A stretch of 64,000 bases of DNA, taken from the NCBI GenBank assembly GCA_964057225.1, contig OZ059900.1:1312501-1376500 (forward strand), read 5' to 3'. A program made the position numbers and the translations under genes. Below are positions 14,234 through 24,379 of this stretch, one piece after another (the first letter of the stretch is position 1; each line of letters opens with the position of its first letter). This DNA is from Auanema rhodensis (Eukaryota; Nematoda; Chromadorea; Rhabditida; Rhabditidae). The notes under the pieces were generated by a model. It made no database searches, was not told where the DNA came from, and saw only the letters and a list, made by a program, of their open reading frames with translations.

Positions 14234-14310
14234 GCATAGTTTTATTGTCTATTAAAACATCACTAGCGTTTAATTGAAGACTTTTGTTGTTATAGACAAT
14301 AGAACTATGC
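14234..14310. repeat. Fold-back hairpin at switch 1 (39-nt loop)
   Basis: GCATAGTTTTATTGTCTAT at 14234-14252 is complementary, with one mismatch, to ATAGACAATAGAACTATGC at 14292-14310, leaving a 39-nt loop. Pairing continues outward between the two oppositely oriented monomers (coordinates sum to 28544). For the first 600 or so bases the partners are different monomer types, so this inner stem is imperfect; near-identical pairing starts farther out. Confidence 0.85.
14250..14252. other. Orientation switch 1 (block 1 to block 2)
   Basis: Leftward-reading monomer sequence continues through ATTGTCTAT, then changes directly to rightward sequence TATTAAAACATCAC. The three bases TAT fit both parents, giving 3 bp of microhomology. 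No foreign bases are inserted. The two parent sequences come from different points in the monomer, so this is a breakpoint and not a symmetric turn. Confidence 0.93.
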
Positions 14311-14464
14311 TTTTGATCATATATATGAGCGATTTAGCCAAATTGGACTCAAAACTCGGAAAATTCAAAAATTCTTTCTATTTTCGACCTTTTTTGATCA
14401 AAATGAATAAATATCAGTGCAAACTCGTGAAAATAAACTCATTTCGTGTATTGTGTGTTTGATT

Positions 14465-14481
14465 CTCGAATCTTAACGAAT
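14465..14481 (-). other. CENP-B-box-like 17-mer (weak match)
   Basis: The minus strand reads ATTCGTTAAGATTCGAG. The mammalian CENP-B box requires TTCG, four bases, A, two bases, CGGG. Here TTCG is followed by five bases, A, two bases, CGAG, so the spacing is one base too long and one essential G is A. The site also contains the dyad GATTC-GA-GAATC. It recurs in many monomers with variation (TTCGGTGAG, TTTGAG). It may be chance. Confidence 0.25.
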
Positions 14482-14871
14482 ATGATCGAAATTTACGAGT
14501 ATCACAGATTTTGTACCAAAAATCGGTGAGTATATGGTGTTGAAGGTATAAAAACGACCATACTTAGTGTAGTAATGCTATTTGAGCGAAAATCAGTATT
14601 TACACATTATTAGTGTATATTTGAAGACTTTTGTTATCATAGACAGTAAAACTATGCTTTTGATCATATATATGAGCGATTTAGCCAAATTAGACTCAAA
14701 ACTCGTAAATTTCAAAAATTCTTTCTATTTTCGACCTTTTTTGATCAAAATGAATAAATATCAGTGCAAACTTGTAAAAATGAACTTATTTCGTGTATTG
14801 TGTGTTTGATTCTTGAATCTTAACGGAAATGATCAAAATTTACGAGTATCACAGATTTTGTACCAAAAATC

Positions 14872-14879
14872 GGTGAGTA
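14872..14879 (+). other. Splice-donor-like GGTGAGTA (reference copy)
   Basis: Each monomer's conserved block holds CGGTGAGTATATGG on the strand of the recurrent ORF, which contains a consensus-like 5' splice donor (GTGAGT). No polypyrimidine-AG acceptor was noted at a fixed place. It is included only because it is nearly invariant in about 184 copies. Confidence 0.3.
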
Positions 14880-15011
14880 TATGGTGTTGAAGGTATAAAA
14901 ACGACCATACTTAGTGTAGTAATGCTATTTGAGCGAAATTTAGTGATTTAAACATCATTAGTGTTTAATTAATGGCTTTTGTTGTCATAGACAATAAAAC
15001 TATGCTTCTGA

Positions 15012-15023
15012 TCATATATATGA
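15012..15023. other. 12-bp palindrome TCATATATATGA (reference copy)
   Basis: A perfect dyad found in nearly every monomer, inside GCTCATATATATGATC. It overlaps the first TGATCA of the monomer in most types. In block 4 it is broken in several families (ATATAAGATC, ATATAATC, CATTTATATG). Confidence 0.85.
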
Positions 15024-15086
15024 GCGATTTAGCCAAATTAGACTCAAAACTCGTAAATTTCAAAAATTCTTTCTATTTTCGACCTT

Positions 15087-15098
15087 TTTTGATCAAAA
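15087..15098. other. 12-bp palindrome TTTTGATCAAAA (reference copy)
   Basis: A perfect dyad flanked by GACC on one side and TGAATA on the other. It is retained in essentially all full-length monomers and removed by the 101-bp deletion in the 247-bp monomers. Confidence 0.85.
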
Positions 15099-18000
15099 TG
15101 AATAAATATCAGTGCAAACTTGTAAAAATGAACTTATTTCGTGTATTGTGTGTTTGATTCTTGAATCTTAACGGAAATGATCAAAATTTACGAGTATCAC
15201 AGATTTTGTACCAAAAATCGGTGAGTATATGGTGTTGAAGGTATAAAAACGACCATACTTAGTGTAGTAATGCTATTTGAGCGAAAATCAGTATTTACAC
15301 ATTATTAGTGTATATTTGAAGACTTTTGTTATCATAGACAGTAAAACTATGCTTTTGATCATATATATGAGCGATTTAGCCCAATTGGACTCAAAACTCG
15401 GAAAATTCAAAAATTCTTTCTATTTTCGACCTTTTTTGATCAAAATGAATAAATATCAGTGCAAACTCATAAAAATAGACTTTTTTCGTGTATTATGTGT
15501 TTGATTCTCGAATCTTAACGAATATGATCAAAATTTACAAGTATTACAGATTTTGTACCAAAAATCGGTGAGTATATGGTGTTAAAGGCATAAAAACGAC
15601 CATACTTAGTGTAGTAATGCTATTTGAGCGAAATTCAGTATTAAAACATCACTAGCGTTTAATTGAAGACTTTTGTTGTTATAGACAATAGAACTATGCT
15701 TTTGATCATATATATGAGCGATTTAGCCAAATTGGAATCAAAACTCGGAAATTTCAAAAATTCTTTCTATTTTCGACCTTTTTTGATCAAAATGAATAAA
15801 TATCAGTGCAAACTTGTAAAAATAGACTTATTTCGTGTATTATGTGTTTGATTCTCAAATCTTAACGAATATGATCGAAATTTACAAGTATTACAGATTT
15901 TGTACCAAAAATCGGTGAGTATATGGTGTTGAAGGTATAAAAACGACCATACTTAGTGTAGTAATGCTATTTGAGCGAAAATCAGTATTTAAACATCATT
16001 AGTGTTTAATTAATGACTTTTGTTGTCATAGACAATAAAACTATGCTTCTGATCATATATATGAGCGATTTAGCCAAATTAGACTCAAAACTCGTAAATT
16101 TCAAAAATTCTTTCTATTTTCGACCTTTTTTGATCAAAATCAATATATATCAGTGCAAGCTCATAAAAATAGACTGATTTTGTGTATTGTATGTTTGATT
16201 CTCAAATCTTAACAAACATGATCAAAATTTACGAGTATTACAGATTTTGTACCAAAAATCGGTGAGTATATGGTGTTAAAGGCATAAAAACGACCATACT
16301 TAGTGTAGTAATGCTATTTGAGTGAAATTCAGTGATTTAATCATTACTAGTGTATATTTGAAGACTTTTGTTATCATAGACAGTAAAACTATGCTTTTGA
16401 TCATATATATGAGCGATTTAGCCCAATTGGACTCAAAACTCGGAAAATTCAAAAATTCTTTCTATTTTCGACCTTTTTTGATCAAAATGAATAAATATCA
16501 GTGCAAACTCGTGAAAATAAACTCATTTCGTGTATTGTGTGTTTGATTCTCGAATCTTAACGAATATGATCGAAATTTACGAGTATCACAGATTTTGTAC
16601 CAAAAATCGGTGAGTATATGGTGTTAAAGGCATAAAAACGACCATACTTAGTGTAGTAAAGCTATTTGAGTGAAATTCAGTGATTTACACATTATTAGTG
16701 TATATTTGAAGACTTTTGTTATCATAGACAGTAAAACTATGCTTTTGATCATATATATGAGCGATTTAGCCCAATTGGACTCAAAACTCGGAAAATTCAA
16801 AAATTCTTTCTATTTTCGACCTTTTTTGATCAAAATGAATAAATATCAGTGCAAACTCATAAAAATAGACTTTTTTCGTGTATTATGTGTTTGATTCTCG
16901 AATCTTAACGAATATGATCAAAATTTACAAGTATTACAGATTTTGTACCAAAAATCGGTGAGTATATGGTGTTAAAGGCATAAAAACGACCATACTTAGT
17001 GTAGTAATGCTATTTGAGCGAAATTCAGTATTAAAACATCACTAGCGTTTAATTGAAGACTTTTGTTGTTATAGACAATAGAACTATGCTTTTGATCATA
17101 TATATGAGCGATTTAGCCAAATTGGACTCAAAACTCGGAAAATTCAAAAATTCTTTCTATTTTCGACCTTTTTTGATCAAAATGAATAAATATCAGTGCA
17201 AACTCGTGAAAATAAACTCATTTCGTGTATTGTGTGTTTGATTCTCGAATCTTAACGAATATGATCGAAATTTACGAGTATCACAGATTTTGTACCAAAA
17301 ATCGGTGAGTATATGGTGTTGAAGGTATAAAAACGACCATACTTAGTGTAGTAATGCTATTTGAGCGAAAATCAGTATTTACACATTATTAGTGTATATT
17401 TGAAGACTTTTGTTATCATAGACAGTAAAACTATGCTTTTGATCATATATATGAGCGATTTAGCCCAATTGGACTCAAAACTCGGAAAATTCAAAAATTC
17501 TTTCTATTTTCGACCTTTTTTGATCAAAATGAATAAATATCAGTGCAAACTCATAAAAATAGACTTATTTCGTGTATTATGTGTTTGATTCTCGAATCTT
17601 AACGAATATGATCAAAATTTACAAGTATTACAGATTTTGTACCAAAAATCGGTGAGTATATGGTGTTAAAGGCATAAAAACGACCATACTTAGTGTAGTA
17701 ATGCTATTTGAGCGAAATTTAGTGATTTAAACATCATTAGTGTTTAATTAATGGCTTTTGTTGTCATAGACAATAAAACTATGCTTCTGATCATATATAT
17801 GAGCGATTTAGCCAAATTAGACTCAAAACTCGTAAATTTCAAAAATTCTTTCTATTTTCGACCTTTTTTGATCAAAATGAATAAATATCAGTGCAAACTT
17901 GTAAAAATGAACTTATTTCGTGTATTGTGTGTTTGATTCTTGAATCTTAACGGAAATGATCAAAATTTACGAGTATCACAGATTTTGTACCAAAAATCGG

Positions 18001-21000
18001 TGAGTATATGGTGTTGAAGGTATAAAAACGACCATACTTAGTGTAGTAATGCTATTTGAGCGAAAATCAGTATTTACACATTATTAGTGTATATTTGAAG
18101 ACTTTTGTTATCATAGACAGTAAAACTATGCTTTTGATCATATATATGAGCGATTTAGCCCAATTGGACTCAAAACTCGGAAAATTCAAAAATTCTTTCT
18201 ATTTTCGACCTTTTTTGATCAAAATGAATAAATATCAGTGCAAACTCATAAAAATAGACTTTTTTCGTGTATTATGTGTTTGATTCTCGAATCTTAACGA
18301 ATATGATCAAAATTTACAAGTATTACAGATTTTGTACCAAAAATCGGTGAGTATATGGTGTTAAAGGCATAAAAACGACCATACTTAGTGTAGTAATGCT
18401 ATTTGAGCGAAATTCAGTATTAAAACATCACTAGCGTTTAATTGAAGACTTTTGTTGTTATAGACAATAGAACTATGCTTTTGATCATATATATGAGCGA
18501 TTTAGCCAAATTGGAATCAAAACTCGGAAATTTCAAAAATTCTTTCTATTTTCGACCTTTTTTGATCAAAATGAATAAATATCAGTGCAAACTTGTAAAA
18601 ATAGACTTATTTCGTGTATTATGTGTTTGATTCTCAAATCTTAACGAATATGATCGAAATTTACAAGTATTACAGATTTTGTACCAAAAATCGGTGAGTA
18701 TATGGTGTTGAAGGTATAAAAACGACCATACTTAGTGTAGTAATGCTATTTGAGCGAAAATCAGTATTTAAACATCATTAGTGTTTAATTAATGACTTTT
18801 GTTGTCATAGACAATAAAACTATGCTTCTGATCATATATATGAGCGATTTAGCCAAATTAGACTCAAAACTCGTAAATTTCAAAAATTCTTTCTATTTTC
18901 GACCTTTTTTGATCAAAATCAATATATATCAGTGCAAGCTCATAAAAATAGACTGATTTTGTGTATTGTATGTTTGATTCTCAAATCTTAACAAACATGA
19001 TCAAAATTTACGAGTATTACAGATTTTGTACCAAAAATCGGTGAGTATATGGTGTTAAAGGCATAAAAACGACCATACTTAGTGTAGTAATGCTATTTGA
19101 GTGAAATTCAGTGATTTAATCATTACTAGTGTATATTTGAAGACTTTTGTTATCATAGACAGTAAAACTATGCTTTTGATCATATATATGAGCGATTTAG
19201 CCCAATTGGACTCAAAACTCGGAAAATTCAAAAATTCTTTCTATTTTCGACCTTTTTTGATCAAAATGAATAAATATCAGTGCAAACTCGTGAAAATAAA
19301 CTCATTTCGTGTATTGTGTGTTTGATTCTCGAATCTTAACGAATATGATCGAAATTTACGAGTATCACAGATTTTGTACCAAAAATCGGTGAGTATATGG
19401 TGTTAAAGGCATAAAAACGACCATACTTAGTGTAGTAAAGCTATTTGAGTGAAATTCAGTGATTTACACATTATTAGTGTATATTTGAAGACTTTTGTTA
19501 TCATAGACAGTAAAACTATGCTTTTGATCATATATATGAGCGATTTAGCCCAATTGGACTCAAAACTCGGAAAATTCAAAAATTCTTTCTATTTTCGACC
19601 TTTTTTGATCAAAATGAATAAATATCAGTGCAAACTCATAAAAATAGACTTTTTTCGTGTATTATGTGTTTGATTCTCGAATCTTAACGAATATGATCAA
19701 AATTTACAAGTATTACAGATTTTGTACCAAAAATCGGTGAGTATATGGTGTTAAAGGCATAAAAACGACCATACTTAGTGTAGTAATGCTATTTGAGCGA
19801 AATTCAGTATTAAAACATCACTAGCGTTTAATTGAAGACTTTTGTTGTTATAGACAATAGAACTATGCTTTTGATCATATATATGAGCGATTTAGCCAAA
19901 TTGGACTCAAAACTCGGAAATTTCAAAAATTCTTTCTATTTTCGACCTTTTTTGATCAAAATGAATAAATATCAGTGCAAACTTGTAAAAATAGACTTAT
20001 TTCGTGTATTATGTGTTTGATTCTCAAATCTTAACGAATATGATCGAAATTTACAAGTATTACAGATTTTGTACCAAAAATCGGTGAGTATATGGTGTTG
20101 AAGGTATAAAAACGACCATACTTAGTGTAGTAATGCTATTTGAGCGAAAATCAGTATTTAAACATCATTAGTGTTTAATTAATGACTTTTGTTGTCATAG
20201 ACAATAAAACTATGCTTCTGATCATATATATGAGCGATTTAGCCAAATTAGACTCAAAACTCGTAAATTTCAAAAATTCTTTCTATTTTCGACCTTTTTT
20301 GATCAAAATCAATATATATCAGTGCAAGCTCATAAAAATAGACTGATTTTGTGTATTGTATGTTTGATTCTCAAATCTTAACAAACATGATCAAAATTTA
20401 CGAGTATTACAGATTTTGTACCAAAAATCGGTGAGTATATGGTGTTAAAGGCATAAAAACGACCATACTTAGTGTAGTAATGCTATTTGAGTGAAATTCA
20501 GTGATTTAATCATTACTAGTGTATATTTGAAGACTTTTGTTATCATAGACAGTAAAACTATGCTTTTGATCATATATATGAGCGATTTAGCCCAATTGGA
20601 CTCAAAACTCGGAAAATTCAAAAATTCTTTCTATTTTCGACCTTTTTTGATCAAAATGAATAAATATCAGTGCAAACTCGTGAAAATAAACTCATTTCGT
20701 GTATTGTGTGTTTGATTCTCGAATCTTAACGAATATGATCGAAATTTACGAGTATCACAGATTTTGTACCAAAAATCGGTGAGTATATGGTGTTGAAGGT
20801 ATAAAAACGACCATACTTAGTGTAGTAATGCTATTTGAGCGAAAATCAGTATTTAAACATCATTAGTGTTTAATTAATGACTTTTGTTGTTATAGACAAT
20901 AGAACTATGCTTTTGATCATATATATGAGCGATTTAGCCAAATTGGACTCAAAACTCGGAAATTTCAAAAATTCTTTCTATTTTCGACCTTTTTTGATCA

Positions 21001-22842
21001 AAATGAATATATATCAGTGCAAGCTCATAAAAATAGACTGATTTTGTGTATTGTATGTTTGATTCTCAAATCTAAACGAATATGATCAAAATTTACGAGT
21101 ATTACAGATTTTGTACCAAAAATCGGTGAGTATATGGTGTTAAAGGCATAAAAACGACCATACTTAGTGTAGTAAAGCTATTTGAGTGAAATTCAGTGAT
21201 TTACACATTATTAGTGTATATTTGAAGACTTTTGTTATCATAGACAGTAAAACTATGCTTTTGATCATATATATGAGCGATTTAGCCCAATTGGACTCAA
21301 AACTCGGAAAATTCAAAAATTCTTTCTATTTTCGACCTTTTTTGATCAAAATGAATAAATATCAGTGCAAGCTCATAAAAATAGACTGATTTTGTGTATT
21401 GTATGTTTGATTCACAAATCTTAACGAATATGATCAAAACTTACGAGTATTACAGATTTTGTACCAAAAATCGGTGAGTATATGGTGTTAAAGGCATAAA
21501 AACGACCATACTTAGTGTAGTAATGCTATTTGAGCGAAATTCAGTATTTAAACATCACTAGCGTTTAATTGAAGACTTTTGTTGTTATAGACAATAGAAC
21601 TATGCTTTTGATCATATATATGAGCGATTGAGCCAAATTGGACTCAAAACTCGGAAATTTCAAAAATTCTTTCTATTTTCGACCTTTTTTGATCAAAATG
21701 AATATATATCAGTGCAAGCTCATAAAAATAGACTGATTTTGTGTATTGTATGTTTGATTCTCAAATCTAAACGAATATGATCAAAATTTACGAGTATTAC
21801 AGATTTTGTACCAAAAATCGGTGAGTATATGGTGTTAAAGGCATAAAAACGACCATACTTAGTGTAGTAAAGCTATTTGAGTGAAATTCAGTGATTTACA
21901 CATTATTAGTGTATATTTGAAGACTTTTGTCATCATAGACAGTAAAACTATGCTTTTGATCATATATATGAGCGATTTAGCCCAATTGGACTCAAAACTC
22001 GGAAAATTCAAAAATTCTTTCTATTTTCGACCTTTTTTGATCAAAATGAATAAATATCAGTGCAAACTCATAAAAATAGACTTATTTCGTGTATTATGTG
22101 TTTGATTCTCGAATCTTAACGAATATGATCAGAATTTACAAGTATTACAGATTTTGTACCAAAAATCGGTGAGTATATGGTGTTAAAGGCATAAAAACGA
22201 CCATACTTAGTGTAGTAATGCTATTTGAGCGAAATTTAGTGATTTAAACATCATTAGTGTTTAATTAATGGCTTTTGTTGTCATAGACAATAAAACTATG
22301 CTTCTGATCATATATATGAGCGATTTAGCCAAATTAGACTCAAAACTCGTAAATTTCAAAAATTCTTTCTATTTTCGACCTTTTTTGATCAAAATGAATA
22401 TATATCAGTGCAAGCTCATAAAAATAGACTGATTTTGTGTATTGTATGTTTGATTCTCAAATCTTAACGAATATGATCAAAATTTACGAGTATTACAGAT
22501 TTTGTACCAAAAATCGGTGAGTATATGGTGTTAAAGGCATAAAAACGACCATACTTAGTGTAGTAATGCTATTTGAGCGAAATTCAGTATTTAAACATCA
22601 CTAGCGTTTAATTGATGACTTTTGTTGTCATAGACAATGAAACTATGCTTTTGATCATATATATGAGCGATTTAGCCAAATTAGACTCAAAACTCGGAAA
22701 TTTCAAAAATTCTTTCTATTTTCGACCTTTTTTGATCAAAATGAATAAATATCAGTGCAAACTCGTAAAAATAAACTTATTTCGTGTATTGTGTGTTTGA
22801 TTCTCGAATCTCACCGAATATGATCAAAATTTACGAGTATCA

Positions 22843-23089
22843 CAGATTTTGTACCAAAAATCGGTGAGTATATGGTGTTAAAGGCATAAAAACGACCATA
22901 CTTAGTGTAGTAATGCTATTTGAGTGAAATTCAGTATTTAAACATCACTAGCGTTTAATTGATGACTTTTGTTGTTATAGACAATAAAACTATGCTTTTG
23001 ATCATATATATGAGCGATTTAGCCAAATTAGACTCAAAACTCGTAAATTTCAAAAATTCTTTCTATTTTCGACCTTTTTACGAGTATTA
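22843..23089 (+). repeat. Truncated 247-bp monomer, copy 3
   Basis: Inverted counterpart of 4761-5007 (sum 27850). Fused word read on this strand: CGACCTTTTTACGAGT. Confidence 0.95.
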
Positions 23090-24132
23090 CAGATTTTGTA
23101 CCAAAAATCGGTGAGTATATGGTGTTAAAGGCATAAAAACGACCATACTTAGTGTAGTAAAGCTATTTGAGTGAAATTCAGTGATTTACACATTATTAGT
23201 GTATATTTGAAGACTTTTGTTATCATAGACAGTAAAACTATGCTTTTGATCATATATATGAGCGATTTAGCCCAATTGGACTCAAAACTCGGAAAATTCA
23301 AAAATTCTTTCTATTTTCGACCTTTTTTGATCAAAATGAATAAATATCAGTGCAAACTCATAAAAATAGACTTATTTCGTGTATTATGTGTTTGATTCTC
23401 GAATCTTAACGAATATGATCAAAATTTACAAGTATTACAGATTTTGTACCAAAAATCGGTGAGTATATGGTGTTAAAGGCATAAAAACGACCATACTTAG
23501 TGTAGTAATGCTATTTGAGCGAAATTTAGTGATTTAAACATCATTAGTGTTTAATTAATGGCTTTTGTTGTCATAGACAATAAAACTATGCTTCTGATCA
23601 TATATATGAGCGATTTAGCCAAATTAGACTCAAAACTCGTAAATTTCAAAAATTCTTTCTATTTTCGACCTTTTTTGATCAAAATGAATATATATCAGTG
23701 CAAGCTCATAAAAATAGACTGATTTTGTGTATTGTATGTTTGATTCTCAAATCTTAACGAATATGATCAAAATTTACGAGTATTACAGATTTTGTACCAA
23801 AAATCGGTGAGTATATGGTGTTAAAGGCATAAAAACGACCATACTTAGTGTAGTAATGCTATTTGAGCGAAATTCAGTATTTAAACATCACTAGCGTTTA
23901 ATTGATGACTTTTGTTGTCATAGACAATGAAACTATGCTTTTGATCATATATATGAGCGATTTAGCCAAATTAGACTCAAAACTCGGAAATTTCAAAAAT
24001 TCTTTCTATTTTCGACCTTTTTTGATCAAAATGAATAAATATCAGTGCAAACTCGTAAAAATAAACTTATTTCGTGTATTGTGTGTTTGATTCTCGAATC
24101 TCACCGAATATGATCAAAATTTACGAGTATCA

Positions 24133-24379
24133 CAGATTTTGTACCAAAAATCGGTGAGTATATGGTGTTAAAGGCATAAAAACGACCATACTTAGTGTAG
24201 TAATGCTATTTGAGTGAAATTCAGTATTTAAACATCACTAGCGTTTAATTGATGACTTTTGTTGTTATAGACAATAAAACTATGCTTTTGATCATATATA
24301 TGAGCGATTTAGCCAAATTAGACTCAAAACTCGTAAATTTCAAAAATTCTTTCTATTTTCGACCTTTTTACGAGTATTA
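24133..24379 (+). repeat. Truncated 247-bp monomer, copy 4
   Basis: Inverted counterpart of 3471-3717 (sum 27850). It carries the same deletion and lies 1290 bp from the copy at 22843-23089. Confidence 0.95.

Larger units (their letters stand above)
1..14252 (-). repeat. Satellite array, block 1 (minus orientation)
   Basis: About 41 head-to-tail monomers of 347-348 bp, plus two short 247-bp copies, with no other sequence between them. The period shows in the recurrence of ACTAAGTATGGTCG and GGTACAAAATCTG once per monomer. I assign minus because the monomer's only recurrent ORF reads leftward here. Monomer types differ at a few diagnostic places: TTCGTTAAG, TTCGTTTAG or TTCGGTGAG; CAATTGGG or TAATTTGG; ATGCCTTTA or ATACCTTCA. 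The types follow a set order that is repeated in blocks 2 and 3. The array runs off the left edge of the window. No promoter, RNA gene or mobile element was seen in it. Confidence 0.97.
14972..15157 (+). other. Recurrent satellite ORF (not considered a gene)
   Basis: A 61-codon example of an ORF found in most monomers, with forms of 61 to 101 codons. The shared core reads TMLLIIYMSDLA, then a variable stretch, then NSFYFRPFLIKMN, then FRVLCV and a stop. The start varies because the upstream DNA differs. Many of the variable bases change the amino acid (for example Q to K, GK to GN or VN, LI to LV), the frame does not continue across monomers, and no ribosome-binding or splice context supports translation. 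I see no domain, and the cysteine and aromatic content is unremarkable. It is best read as an open frame kept by homogenisation of the DNA. Confidence 0.85.
14852..15199 (+). repeat. Reference 348-bp satellite monomer
   Basis: A representative full-length copy, phased from CAGATTTTGTACC to the next occurrence of the same word (14852 to 15200). In order it holds the near-invariant block (about 14852-14930, ending in the TTAGTGTAGTAATGC segment), a variable T/A-rich stretch, the recurrent ORF (14972-15157), the 12-bp palindrome TCATATATATGA (15012-15023), the 12-bp palindrome TTTTGATCAAAA (15087-15098), and a variable segment with GATTC/GAATC dyads before the next copy. The adjacent copy 14505-14851 is 347 bp, so the length alternates by one base. 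Confidence 0.95.
14253..19810 (+). repeat. 2779-bp octamer higher-order repeat (block 2)
   Basis: Two tandem units. 14274/17053, 14582/17361, 14972/17751, 15277/18056, 15663/18442, 16322/19101 and 16670/19449 are each 2779 bp apart. In the first unit the monomer starting near 14582 changes type midway, taking on the second half of its neighbour, as expected from conversion or out-of-register exchange. The third unit breaks off after the 19832 monomer. Confidence 0.87.

Noticed and set aside
15012-15023. TATA-box promoter at TCATATATATGA
   Set aside because: AT-rich alternating sequence is expected at this composition, and no downstream transcript or gene structure supports it.
15087-15098. 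Rho-independent terminator at the TTTTGATCAAAA dyad
   Set aside because: The stem is short and nearly all A/T with no GC-rich part, and it is a repeat element present in almost every monomer.
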